From: JBCCSZ01 sp039199225
Lineage (GTDB): Bacteria; Bacteroidota; Bacteroidia; Chitinophagales; Saprospiraceae
Assembly: GCA_039199225.1 (NCBI GenBank)
Contig: JBCCSZ010000060.1
Location: 1-29,170, forward strand
Direction of reading: 5' to 3'
Length of the DNA stretch: 29,170 nt
Shown: piece by piece, positions 15,567 through 23,649 of the stretch
Layout: each line of letters opens with the position of its first letter
Numbering within the stretch: position 1 is the stretch's first letter
Translations under genes and position numbers: made by a program
The notes under the pieces: model-generated
Told to the model about the DNA's origin: nothing
Databases searched by the model: none
What the model saw: the letters and a program-made list of their open reading frames with translations, nothing else

Positions 15567-15627
15567 TGAGTAGCAAATTTACTCAAAAACTGTGAATGAG
15601 TAAATGTTTTGCTCAATTATTTACTAA
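15567..15627 (-). promoter_or_regulatory. Promoter -7 element with repeated TTTACTCA operator-like motif
   Basis: In the minus direction TAAATTTG (15574-15581) matches the Bacteroidota -7 consensus TANNTTTG, 17 bp before the ATG at 15556. Around it are repeated half-sites of TTTACTCA: TGAGTA 15567-15572, TTTACTCA 15578-15585, TGAGTAAA 15597-15604, and the degenerate TTTGCTCA 15607-15614 and TTTACTAA 15620-15627. Two inverted pairs are formed. The overlap with the promoter suggests repression or autoregulation by the adjacent winged-helix protein. Confidence 0.6.
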
Positions 15628-15642
15628 AAAACGATGGAAATG

Positions 15643-16725
15643 CTATGACTCCATGATGTCCCAGTAGATTCTACGAACAACGATGAAGACAACGCCCAGT
15701 ATGACCCCAAGAATGGCTCCGATGATGGTGGATATCAAAACGGAAGCTGTACGAGGCTTTATAGGGGCAATGGGCGCATCGATCAATTGTATGAAAGGGG
15801 TTTTGGTCTTGAGGGAAAATTCTGCTATCTCTCTATTTCTGACGGCTTCTGCCAGCATGGCCCCGATGATCGTGACATCTCTTTCCAAACGGGACTCTCT
15901 CAACATGGACTGTCGTGTTACCAAGCCGCGGTTGGCGTCCCGAAACTGTGCCAGGCTGTATTCTGTCGATTCCAGCATGGTCATTAGAGAGTCTACTTTA
16001 TTACTAACGATTTCTAGGGTCTGAGCTTGTTTCTCGGTGGTTTTTTTAACGTAAAATTCACTTAGGTGGTGGTAAACGGCTTTGAGCAGTTCGATGGTTA
16101 AACCTTCTGAGTTGGTTTCTGCTATCAGGTACATAATACCAGATTCCTCAGAGAACAGATTTCGGAACAGCCCCACTCTTTCCTCTCCACCGATGATTCT
16201 AACGTAGAGTACTTTGAAAGCCATCCGATCGTAGCGTTCTTCCATCCGGTCATTCTTGAACTTGAAATCCACCAATGGAGATTCATCCTCTATCCAGACT
16301 TCGTTTAGATTCTGGTAGTCGATGACGTGATTGGCCAGAAAATCATTTTTACCAAATATCTCTACCTTGGTAAATAAGGCTTTTTGGATGATTCGCTGCG
16401 ATTTGGACAGTTCTAGGATTTTGTCTAAGCTATACTTTCCCCGACCTCTTCCGATGCCAATTTGCCCCAATACAGCAGAGACACCACTGACACCTCCACC
16501 ATCGTTTTCGTTGACCATAAAGGAGAGGGTCCCAGGATAGAGGGGTTTGATGTGCCATGTTCGATACATCATAAATAGTGCAAAAGGAATGGGAAACAAC
16601 AACAACCATTTCCAATTGCGAAGGACTTCTTCCAGGTAGTAAAATACCTTGAGAATAACATCTTTTAGTGTGATGTCATCCTCCTCGCTACGAGGCATGG
16701 TAGGTGATTGGGCCTCATGCTTCAT
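15643..16725 (-). CDS. wzz: Wzz-like chain-length determinant / polysaccharide co-polymerase
   Basis: This 360-residue inner-membrane protein has a cytoplasmic N-terminus (residues 1-37), a membrane segment at about 38-56 (WKWLLLFPIPFALFMMY), a long periplasmic part rich in coiled-coil-like helix (about 230-300) and a second membrane segment near 328-352 (VLISTIIGAILGVILGVVFIVV). The PIAPIKPRTA motif before the last segment is the proline-rich signature of Wzz/Wzc proteins. No Walker motifs or tyrosine-rich tail follow, so there is no fused kinase. It starts with ATG at 16725 in an ATGA overlap with the exporter gene. It should set chain length together with the SLBB exporter. Confidence 0.87.
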   Translation of the reverse strand: MKHEAQSPTMPRSEEDDITLKDVILKVFYYLEEVLRNWKWLLLFPIPFALFMMYRTWHIKPLYPGTLSFMVNENDGGGVSGVSAVLGQIGIGRGRGKYSLDKILELSKSQRIIQKALFTKVEIFGKNDFLANHVIDYQNLNEVWIEDESPLVDFKFKNDRMEERYDRMAFKVLYVRIIGGEERVGLFRNLFSEESGIMYLIAETNSEGLTIELLKAVYHHLSEFYVKKTTEKQAQTLEIVSNKVDSLMTMLESTEYSLAQFRDANRGLVTRQSMLRESRLERDVTIIGAMLAEAVRNREIAEFSLKTKTPFIQLIDAPIAPIKPRTASVLISTIIGAILGVILGVVFIVVRRIYWDIMES

Positions 16726-19529
16726 CGATTAATCTGTTGTATTAGCAAAATGAGAGAAAGGACCGCTGTTGTTTGGGCCAGCGTGTCAGCAATGGTCTTA
16801 CCCCAGTCTATGCCTTCCTTATCTTCGTCACCTCCCCCTGTCTTCTCCTTTTTCGGCTTTTCCTTCTTTTCGCCGATACTCACCACCGATCCCTTCCGCA
16901 CCTTTGGATAGACATTCAGAAAAAGGAAATTTTTGGTACGCTCAATCTCTCCGTTCGGATGTTCAACCGTGATGAGGCGGCCTCTACCCTTTTCGCCCAG
17001 ACCAGCGGCATATTTCTTTACGTAATAGTTTGCTTTCTTTCCATTGTGGTACGCCACGTTCAGCTTTCCCCCCCCCACAAGTTTATCCGGATATAGGTCA
17101 GCAGCTTTGGTATTCGCAATATTGATACTCACAAGGTCTTTTCGTTTTGGCACATCGATGACATCTCCTTGCTTCAAGATAAAATTATAGCGAGAAGATT
17201 GGTTTTGGAGCGCCTCTTCCATATCCATAATGACATATCCGATGTCTCCTTCTCCACGATACAAAGTTGCACCCTCCAGAAAAGCCTCACTCGTCAATCC
17301 ACCTGCCCGCGCAATGATACTACTGATCTTCTCATTGTTATCGATTAGGGGGTAGGTACCAGGGTATTTGACCTCTCCGTTCAGCTGGACATTGCGCTGC
17401 ATTTCAAACTCCGGAACTGTCCGCACATAAATTTGATCGAAAGGTTGAAGCTCCATATCGGTATCGCCCCCTACCAAGATCAAATCCTTATCCACTTCAA
17501 CGGTTGCCACGATGGTCTTGGTCGGTTCATTGTCCTGTATAACCAAGCGCGCAATATCAATTCGGCTACTGGCCGCCTCCAATTTTAGGCCACCAGCCAA
17601 GGTCAGTACATCTTTTAGCTTGAGGCTCTGCTCCCAGCGATATTTTCCGGGCGCCCGAACCGCACCAGCCACTCCGATCTCAAATTCATCGGTGTAGGTT
17701 TCCGTCGAAAACACCTTTATCTGGTCTCCCGGTTGCAGTATCTGATTGCTGCTCGAATTGACATCTGTCACCGCTTCTCTAATATCAAATCGAATGAATT
17801 CCTTCTTCTTAGGGTTGTTTAAATCTACTCGGGTGATGTAAGCAAAGGCAGTTGCTTCTGGCCTCAGACCGCCTGCCAAGGTAATTGCATCAGAGATACG
17901 CATCGCCTCATTGGCATCATACTCATAGCTATTTGGAGAGCGAACAGCGCCTGCGACTGAAATGGTTGCCTTGTTGACAAAGGTAGCTTGCGACAATATG
18001 AGAATGCGATCCTTCGGCCTGAGAAGCAAATTATTCGTACTTGTCGGATCACTTAGCAACAACGACAGGTCGATGCGCTCATAGGATATCCGACCATCCG
18101 GATTGGTGCGCAGCAGGTACGCAACATCTGTTCTGGCGTCCTCTTTCAAAACACCTTTTTGTACCAGATCGGTAATTCGCATACCATCTATCAGTTCATA
18201 TTTATCGCCCAGCTCCACCGAGCCTGTTATCTCTACAAAGTTTTTGTAAGGAGTAGAAATGGAATTGACCACCACAATATCGCCGGGCATCAGTTCAAAA
18301 TCCTGGTTTTTGGCGGTCAGTTCCGCCCATGGAATATCGATGATTCTTTGAGCATCGTTTTCGTAGCGGGTCACCCGAAGATTGGTGCGAAAAGCGTTGT
18401 CTTTCAATCCACCTGCATACTCGATCAATTGCTTTAGATTTTCATTTGGCAACAATTCGTAACGAGAAGGTCTGCGCACAGCTCCTTTGATGCTCATGGT
18501 ACGCTTGGCGATGCCGACATGGATGATGTCGTTATCCTGGAGGTAGAAGCGCTCTTGAACACTAGGATCATTCATAAACTCATAGACATCGATCGTTTCT
18601 ACATCATTGTTGCGACTCCGGATCAAGCGAATATTTCGGACGCTCCCGATGTCTGACGGTCCGCCGGCAGCAACCAAGGCATTGAAGGCAGTGTTGGTAG
18701 CTGGCAGGGTGTAGCCTCCAGGATTGTGGGCGGCACCATAAATATTAACGGTAATGGTTCTAGCATAGGAAATCGTCACCTCGAATTCTTCCGGACGAAA
18801 GCGGTAGTACTGCGCAAAGCGGCTTTCGATGAGCTTGCGAGCTTTGGCAAAGGTAATTCCACTGAGGTTGATGCGGGGCATTTCCGTCGGTTTGATGTAG
18901 CCCGACTTGTTAACCTCGTAGGTTGCATTTTCCTGCGACAAGCCCCAAATCGAGATATTGACCTGATCGCCAGGCCCCATAATATAACTATCAGAAGGAC
19001 GAATGTCTTCAGATTGGCTGAATACGCTGATGCGTTTGTCTCTGAAAAGTTGCTGGCCGTAAATGCCAGATGGCGGCAATTGCTCTTGCTGTCTGTCAAT
19101 TAGCTCTTCTGCGATGGCTTGGTCGAGTGGCTTGCCATCTTCAACAGACTGCTGTATGTTTTCAAGTTCTTCTTTGTTGGCATCCCGTATGTCCCCATCC
19201 AGAACCTGTTTGAGTTCATTTGTAGGAGGCGGCGGCGAAGCAGTCGGAGCAGGCGCTACGGTGCCACTACCACTAGAGGAAGCACCCTTTTCGGCTTCAA
19301 TTTCTTGAACGACCTCTTCCAGTGCTTTTTCCAATTCGGGTAATTGACTAGCGTCCAGATTGTCGATGTCAAATCCTCGGGCTTCCAGTTTTTGACGAAC
19401 CTCATCTTCGTCCAAACCTCTCTTACGCAATTCTGCCCTGGCTTGAGCCTCTGTTATCTTGACATCCTGGGCGACCACTATACCCACACTTAAAAAGAGA
19501 AGAAATAGCGTAGCGAATAATCTAACCAT
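16722..19529 (-). CDS. wza: Wza-like polysaccharide export protein with multiple SLBB domains
   Basis: This 935-residue exporter component has a signal peptide (MVRLFATLFLLFLSVGIVVAQ), a charged helical N-terminal part (about 25-80), a Pro/Ser-rich linker and a Poly_export domain (about 180-260; MGPGDQVNISIWG). About six SLBB-like repeats follow, each with a G.v..PG.Y.l.......di...AGGl pattern (for example NPGGYTLPATNTAFNALVAAGG, RAPGKYRWEQSL and YPGTYPLIDN regions). A hydrophobic segment is near the C-terminus (TAVLSLILLIQQ). Escherichia coli Wza has about 380 residues, so this form is much enlarged; long SLBB proteins are common in Bacteroidota. A TANNTTTG-type promoter lies 39 bp upstream. 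No lipobox Cys is seen. Confidence 0.87.
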   Translation of the reverse strand: MVRLFATLFLLFLSVGIVVAQDVKITEAQARAELRKRGLDEDEVRQKLEARGFDIDNLDASQLPELEKALEEVVQEIEAEKGASSSGSGTVAPAPTASPPPPTNELKQVLDGDIRDANKEELENIQQSVEDGKPLDQAIAEELIDRQQEQLPPSGIYGQQLFRDKRISVFSQSEDIRPSDSYIMGPGDQVNISIWGLSQENATYEVNKSGYIKPTEMPRINLSGITFAKARKLIESRFAQYYRFRPEEFEVTISYARTITVNIYGAAHNPGGYTLPATNTAFNALVAAGGPSDIGSVRNIRLIRSRNNDVETIDVYEFMNDPSVQERFYLQDNDIIHVGIAKRTMSIKGAVRRPSRYELLPNENLKQLIEYAGGLKDNAFRTNLRVTRYENDAQRIIDIPWAELTAKNQDFELMPGDIVVVNSISTPYKNFVEITGSVELGDKYELIDGMRITDLVQKGVLKEDARTDVAYLLRTNPDGRISYERIDLSLLLSDPTSTNNLLLRPKDRILILSQATFVNKATISVAGAVRSPNSYEYDANEAMRISDAITLAGGLRPEATAFAYITRVDLNNPKKKEFIRFDIREAVTDVNSSSNQILQPGDQIKVFSTETYTDEFEIGVAGAVRAPGKYRWEQSLKLKDVLTLAGGLKLEAASSRIDIARLVIQDNEPTKTIVATVEVDKDLILVGGDTDMELQPFDQIYVRTVPEFEMQRNVQLNGEVKYPGTYPLIDNNEKISSIIARAGGLTSEAFLEGATLYRGEGDIGYVIMDMEEALQNQSSRYNFILKQGDVIDVPKRKDLVSINIANTKAADLYPDKLVGGGKLNVAYHNGKKANYYVKKYAAGLGEKGRGRLITVEHPNGEIERTKNFLFLNVYPKVRKGSVVSIGEKKEKPKKEKTGGGDEDKEGIDWGKTIADTLAQTTAVLSLILLIQQINR

Positions 19530-19567
19530 AGGTAGTTCTTGTATTGCGTGTTTCTTTCAAAGTCCGG

Positions 19568-19575
19568 CAAAAGTA
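19568..19575 (-). promoter_or_regulatory. Promoter -7 element for wza-wzz
   Basis: TACTTTTG in the minus direction matches the Bacteroidota -7 consensus TANNTTTG and lies about 39 nt before the wza start codon. No convincing -33 TTTG at the usual spacing of about 19 bp was found. Confidence 0.5.
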
Positions 19576-19678
19576 AAGAGTTTTATGCAAATACTTATCT
19601 GAGCAGGCAATTTTAATATTGTTGTTAACTATTATGTTTCGATTTTGTCTCCATTCTCGCAGCAAAAAGAAGCCATCT

Positions 19679-19744
19679 AAAAAACCGAACAGCCACCTGT
19701 CTATATTTCAAGTGGCTCTTGCCTGAATAGACAAAAGCCACCTG
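19679..19744 (-). terminator. Terminator-like region after wlbA with competing hairpins
   Basis: In the minus direction a segment CAGGTGGCT (19736-19744) is followed by AGCCACTTG (19709-19717) and then another CAGGTGGCT (19691-19699). The middle segment can pair with either flank (9 bp with one G-U). The second hairpin is followed after 6 nt by six U residues (19679-19684). A third pairing, GTCTAT 19727-19732 with ATAGAC 19699-19704, is also possible. It probably ends the wlb transcript; the rest of 19530-19789 holds only the wza promoter. Confidence 0.55.
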
Positions 19745-19789
19745 AAAATGAGAGCGTTATATCATTGAAGCGCTTGCAGCCTGCTTTGA

Positions 19790-20713
19790 TTAGTTGACCG
19801 CCTGCTTGGTAGCAGAAATGGTTGCGTTGCGAATATCGTGAACCAGTTGAATGGCGTTGCGCGCCTCTCCGATTCTGAATCCTTCTCCATTGATGATACC
19901 CTCATAACTCTTTGTATGGAGTTCTGTGAAGCCACCACTAAATTCAAATTCATCCTCCCCTATCCTCAAAGAGCGATAGGTTCGGGCTCCGGTTGCTCTG
20001 ATGTGCTCGGGGATGTTTTCATAATCGACACTCAGTACCCAATTGACCTTTGCTTTTTTCATCCGCAAATAACCAGACGCTTTGCTCTTACCGTGCTCAA
20101 AGACCTCATTTTCCATCACTTCCCCAAAAATCCAGATCAGCATATCGTAAAAGTGTACACCGATATTCGTTGCAATACCACCGGATTTGGAGACATCGCC
20201 CTTCCAGCTTCGCTGGTACCATTTACCCCGCGAGGTATAATATTGCAGTTCTATATCGTAAACCATGTCATCTGGTCCTGCCTCAATTCTTTTCTTCAAC
20301 TCAATCACGCTCGGATGCAGGCGTAGCTGGAGAATATTGTAGATGTTACCAGGATATTCCGATTCCAACTCTTCCAAAGCATCCACATTCCAAGGGTTGA
20401 GGACGATGGGCTTTTCGCAAATCACGTCTGCACCAATTCGCAATCCAAAGCGGATGTGGGCATCGTGCAAGTAGTTGGGCGAGCAAATGCTGACAAAATC
20501 AATGGGCGTCCCCTTGCGCCGCAGTTTTTCAAGGTGCCGGTCAAATCTTTCGAATTCCGTAAAGAAATGTGCCTCTGGAAAATAGCTGTCGATGATGCCG
20601 ACCGAATCAAAAGGGTCCAGCGCAGCAACGAGGTTGTTTCCCGTATCTTTTATGGCCTTCATATGCCGTGGCGCGATGTACCCAGCAGCACCGATCAATG
20701 CAAAATTCTTCAT
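19790..20713 (-). CDS. wlbA: UDP-N-acetyl-2-amino-2-deoxyglucuronate 3-dehydrogenase
   Basis: This Gfo/Idh/MocA oxidoreductase (307 residues) is predicted to oxidise C3 of UDP-GlcNAcA to the 3-keto sugar. It begins MKNFALIGAAGYIAPRHMKAI, the distinctive WlbA/WbpB start, and has FVSICSPNYLH (73-83), the catalytic-site CEKPIVLNP (99-107; Lys101) and a later GGIATNIGVHFYDML with the conserved His. Length and motifs agree with Bordetella WlbA and Pseudomonas WbpB as I recall them. It is the third gene of a compact wlbC-wlbB-wlbA operon, 1 bp after wlbB. Its substrate must come from a UDP-GlcNAc 6-dehydrogenase, and the only candidate in the window is the tviB-type enzyme. Confidence 0.92.
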   Translation of the reverse strand: MKNFALIGAAGYIAPRHMKAIKDTGNNLVAALDPFDSVGIIDSYFPEAHFFTEFERFDRHLEKLRRKGTPIDFVSICSPNYLHDAHIRFGLRIGADVICEKPIVLNPWNVDALEELESEYPGNIYNILQLRLHPSVIELKKRIEAGPDDMVYDIELQYYTSRGKWYQRSWKGDVSKSGGIATNIGVHFYDMLIWIFGEVMENEVFEHGKSKASGYLRMKKAKVNWVLSVDYENIPEHIRATGARTYRSLRIGEDEFEFSGGFTELHTKSYEGIINGEGFRIGEARNAIQLVHDIRNATISATKQAVN

Positions 20714-20714
20714 T

Positions 20715-21287
20715 TTATACCTTTTTAACTTGATTATTCATTAACTGATACCGTTCTCCACTTTCCGGACAGCTGGCCTGGCCTGCTTCGTCAAATTCCA
20801 GTCGATGACCATATTCACTCATCCAACCGATTTGGCGAGCCGGATTACCGACAAGCAGAGCATAAGCTGGTACCTGCTTGGTAACAACCGCCCCTGCCCC
20901 AATGAAAGCAAACGCTCCTATGTCGTGGCCACATACAATGGTTGCATTGGCCCCGATACTCGCCCCCTTACCAACATGTGTCTTTGAATACTGCCCACGG
21001 CGGTTGACAGCACTTCGAGGATTGATGACATTGGTAAATACCATGGAAGGACCCAAAAACACATCATCTTCGCAAGTAACTCCGGTGTAAATCGATACGT
21101 TGTTTTGTACTTTGACATTGTTGCCGAGTACGACATTGGGAGATACCACGACATTTTGTCCGATGTTGCAGTTCTTTCCAATCTGGCAATTCGGCATGAT
21201 GTGGCTAAAGTGCCAGATTTTGGTGCCTTCACCGATTTCACAATCGTCATCGATAACAGCTGTTTCGTGGGAAAAGTAATTAGCCAT
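20715..21287 (-). CDS. wlbB: UDP-2-acetamido-3-amino-2,3-dideoxyglucuronate N-acetyltransferase
   Basis: This 190-residue left-handed beta-helix acetyltransferase would add acetyl-CoA-derived acetate to the 3-amino group made by WlbC, giving UDP-GlcNAc(3NAc)A. It carries hexapeptide repeats from the start (ETAVIDDDCEIGEGTKIWHFSHI), then VSIYTGVTCEDDVFLGPSMVFTN, the positively charged RGQYSKTHVGKGASIGANATIVCG and GNPARQIGWMSEYG. These are the recognised features of the WbpD/WlbB group, and the length matches. It lies 7 bp downstream of wlbC and 1 bp upstream of wlbA. Confidence 0.92.
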   Translation of the reverse strand: MANYFSHETAVIDDDCEIGEGTKIWHFSHIMPNCQIGKNCNIGQNVVVSPNVVLGNNVKVQNNVSIYTGVTCEDDVFLGPSMVFTNVINPRSAVNRRGQYSKTHVGKGASIGANATIVCGHDIGAFAFIGAGAVVTKQVPAYALLVGNPARQIGWMSEYGHRLEFDEAGQASCPESGERYQLMNNQVKKV

Positions 21288-21294
21288 AAGTTTT

Positions 21295-22434
21295 TTATTG
21301 AAAGAAGTCCTTGACGGAATTCGCGATGTATTCCATTAGTGAGGGCTCCATTTCGGTATGAATAGGCAAGGACAATACATTTTTACAAAGTGCCTCCGTT
21401 ACAGGTAATTGAAAGTCTGGGGCTATGAATTTCTTGAAAGCATCCTGCTCGTACAGCGGTACGGGATAATAGATCATGGAAGGAATGCCTTTATCGTTCA
21501 GATACGCCTTCAGTTCATCTCTTTTACCGTTGCCCACCTGCATGGTATACTGGTGAAAAACGTGGGTCGAATTGTGTTGGCGGAAGGGCGTCTGCAAGGC
21601 TTCGACATCGGAAAATGCCTGGTCGTAATAAGCGGCTACCTGTTGGCGCGCCCCAGAGTAATCGTCGAGGTACCGGAGCTTCACGTTCAGCACGGCGGCC
21701 TGCAAGGCATCCAAGCGGGAGTTGCAACCGATGACTGAATGGTGGTACTTCTTCTTCTGTCCATGATTGGCAATCATGCGCAGTCGGGCCGCTAGCTCAT
21801 CGTCATTGGTAAACATCGCACCGCCATCACCATAGCATCCCAGGTTTTTAGATGGAAAAAAGGAAGTGGTTCCAATATGCCCGATGGTACCTGTTCTGCG
21901 TTTTTTGCCATTTTGGAAAGTATACAAAGAACCGATGGCCTGGGCATTGTCTTCAATGACGTACAACTGGTGCTTGCGCGCAACCTCCATAATCGGCTCC
22001 ATATCTGAACTTTGGCCGAAGAGGTGTACAGGAACAATAACCTTGGTACGAGCAGTAACCGCCTTTTCTACAATGTCGGCTGTGATGTTGAAGGTCTTTG
22101 GATCGACATCGACCATTACGGGCTTTAAGTTCAACAGACCGATCACTTCCGCCGTAGCAACGTAGGTAAAAGATGGGACGATGACCTCATCACCCGGCTC
22201 TAAGTCCAGTGCCATCAGAGCGATCTGCAGCGCATCCGTACCGTTGGCGCAAGGAATGACGTGGGCTACGTCCAGGTATTCGGCGAGGTTTTGTTGAAAA
22301 GCTTTTACCACTGGTCCACCGATGAAGCGGGTAGAATCGACGACTTCCTGAATGGCCTGGTCTATTTCGGCCTTCATGTTCAGGTATTGCTTTTTGAGGT
22401 CGACCATCTGGATGTTCTCTTTAACCATGCTCAT
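21295..22434 (-). CDS. wlbC: UDP-2-acetamido-2-deoxy-3-oxo-D-glucuronate aminotransferase
   Basis: This PLP-dependent DegT/DnrJ/EryC1/StrS aminotransferase (379 residues) should convert the 3-keto product of WlbA to the 3-amino sugar using glutamate. PLP-site features are ANGTDALQIAL (63-73), VIEDNAQAIGS with Asp162, and the Schiff-base Lys196 in FFPSKNLGCYGDGGA. NSRLDALQAAVL follows as in WbpE/WlbC. The start is the ATG at 22434, although Met3 (22428) or Met10 is equally plausible since the family motif VDLKKQY starts at residue 11. It is the first gene of the operon; a -7 element lies about 80 bp upstream. Confidence 0.92.
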   Translation of the reverse strand: MSMVKENIQMVDLKKQYLNMKAEIDQAIQEVVDSTRFIGGPVVKAFQQNLAEYLDVAHVIPCANGTDALQIALMALDLEPGDEVIVPSFTYVATAEVIGLLNLKPVMVDVDPKTFNITADIVEKAVTARTKVIVPVHLFGQSSDMEPIMEVARKHQLYVIEDNAQAIGSLYTFQNGKKRRTGTIGHIGTTSFFPSKNLGCYGDGGAMFTNDDELAARLRMIANHGQKKKYHHSVIGCNSRLDALQAAVLNVKLRYLDDYSGARQQVAAYYDQAFSDVEALQTPFRQHNSTHVFHQYTMQVGNGKRDELKAYLNDKGIPSMIYYPVPLYEQDAFKKFIAPDFQLPVTEALCKNVLSLPIHTEMEPSLMEYIANSVKDFFQ

Positions 22435-22515
22435 ATCTTAAGTATTTTGGTTAGTTCAAATGCTTCTTACTGTCTATATCAAAAATGGTTGCCAGATCAG
22501 CTTACTAAATATCGG

Positions 22516-22523
22516 CAAATGTA
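22516..22523 (-). promoter_or_regulatory. Promoter -7 element for the wlbCBA operon
   Basis: TACATTTG in the minus direction matches TANNTTTG and would start a transcript about 75 nt before wlbC. A run of nine A residues lies just upstream. The -33 box is not convincing. Confidence 0.45.
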
Positions 22524-22655
22524 ATTTTTTTTTATCAATTGATGCTTTTTGTACTTTCACTGTTTCGGCTGAAAATGCGCGTCTATATTGCATTCTTAAC
22601 GTTTGGACGTTGGAAATTATTCGATATTTAATGCTTTCTGTGGAAGCCAGCCGGC

Positions 22656-22663
22656 TATATTTG
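22656..22663 (+). promoter_or_regulatory. Promoter -7 element immediately before the EamA gene
   Basis: TATATTTG matches TANNTTTG on the plus strand and ends only 4 nt before the ATG at 22668. Transcription would be expected to begin at or next to the start codon, giving a leaderless or nearly leaderless mRNA. Confidence 0.45.
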
Positions 22664-22667
22664 CCGA

Positions 22668-23591
22668 ATGTCAAACAGCTCTCTTTCTCTGTACAAAAAA
22701 AACTACCTTCTTGCTGCTGTACTCGTATTTGTCGGAGCCATTTTGTTTTCTACCAAAGCCATCATGGTCAAGCTGGCCTATCGACATCCGGTCGACCCAG
22801 TCTCTCTACTGGCCCTGAGAATGCTCTTTGCCCTTCCAATCTATTTGTCGGTAGCTTGGTTTTCCAAAAGCAAGGGCAACAGCCCCGTTCGATCGAAAGA
22901 CTATGTCTACATTAGTCTATTTGGGGTGATGGGCTATTACGTGGCTAGTTTATGCGACTTTCTCGGCTTGCAATATGTTACGGCCGGGCTTGAACGCCTC
23001 ATCCTGTTCATTTACCCCACTTTGGTCGTCTTGATTTCTGCCCTCTTCCTATCCCGCCCCATCAACAAAAAACAATGGTTGGCTCTTGGGCTAACCTATG
23101 GTGGCATCCTCATCACCTTTGTTGACCCTTACACTATGGCGGACAATAAAAACGTTTGGCTGGGCAGTTCACTCATCTTTGTTGCCGCCTTGGCTTATGC
23201 GGTTTATTTGGTAGGTAGTGGCAGTATGCTGCCGCGCATTGGGACGCTTCGCTATACTTCGCTGGCCATGTCGGCTGCCTGCATCGCCGTCTTGGTTCAC
23301 CATGGTATTGCAGCAGGTTGGCAATTGTTTCACTTCACAGCTCCGGTCTATTGGCTGGCCTTAATGATGGCTATTCTAGCAACCGTTTTACCCTCTTTTT
23401 TGATCATGGAAGGCATCCGGGTCGTCGGATCCTCCAATGGATCCATCATCGGAAGTGTCGGTCCGATCTCTACCATTGTATTGGCTTACATCTTTCTGGA
23501 CGAGCGTTTCGGCTATTTGCAGTGGATCGGCACCTTACTCGTCATTGGCGGCGTTTTAATCATCAGCTTAGACAAACACAGGCAAAAATAG
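22668..23591 (+). CDS. EamA/DMT-family transporter
   Basis: This 307-residue inner-membrane protein has ten predicted hydrophobic segments arranged as two EamA repeats (about residues 12-145 and 160-302). The opening AAVLVFVGAILFSTKAIMVKLAY and the closing TIVLAYIFLDERFGYLQWIGTLLVIGGVLII are typical of the drug/metabolite transporter superfamily. It is probably a metabolite exporter; the substrate cannot be inferred. It is transcribed divergently from wlbC across a 233-bp gap and stands alone. No convincing link to the polysaccharide locus is visible. Confidence 0.87.
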   Translation: MSNSSLSLYKKNYLLAAVLVFVGAILFSTKAIMVKLAYRHPVDPVSLLALRMLFALPIYLSVAWFSKSKGNSPVRSKDYVYISLFGVMGYYVASLCDFLGLQYVTAGLERLILFIYPTLVVLISALFLSRPINKKQWLALGLTYGGILITFVDPYTMADNKNVWLGSSLIFVAALAYAVYLVGSGSMLPRIGTLRYTSLAMSAACIAVLVHHGIAAGWQLFHFTAPVYWLALMMAILATVLPSFLIMEGIRVVGSSNGSIIGSVGPISTIVLAYIFLDERFGYLQWIGTLLVIGGVLIISLDKHRQK

Positions 23592-23611
23592 GAAGCCTTC
23601 CTACTGCCGAA

Positions 23612-23649
23612 TAAAAAAATCCAGCCACTCCTCCTGGGAATGGCTGGAT
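23612..23649 (-). terminator. Hairpin after the EamA gene, terminator-like on the minus strand
   Basis: ATCCAGCCA (23619-23627) and TGGCTGGAT (23641-23649) form a 9-bp perfect stem with a 13-nt loop. In the minus direction the stem is followed by a U-tract (23613-23620), while on the plus strand only AAAATTAG follows. It lies just after the plus-strand EamA gene but no minus-strand gene ends here, so its direction of action is unclear. Confidence 0.45.

Noticed and set aside
15023..15616. Longer regulator gene beginning with TTG at 15616
   Set aside because: The extra 20 codons cover the -7 element and repeated motif, and the family start is at the ATG at 15556.
19568..19591. TTTG 12 bp upstream of the wza -7 element as a -33 box (a TTG at the same spacing exists before wlbC)
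   Set aside because: The accepted spacing in Bacteroidota is about 19-21 bp, so the matching 12-bp spacings are most likely coincidence.
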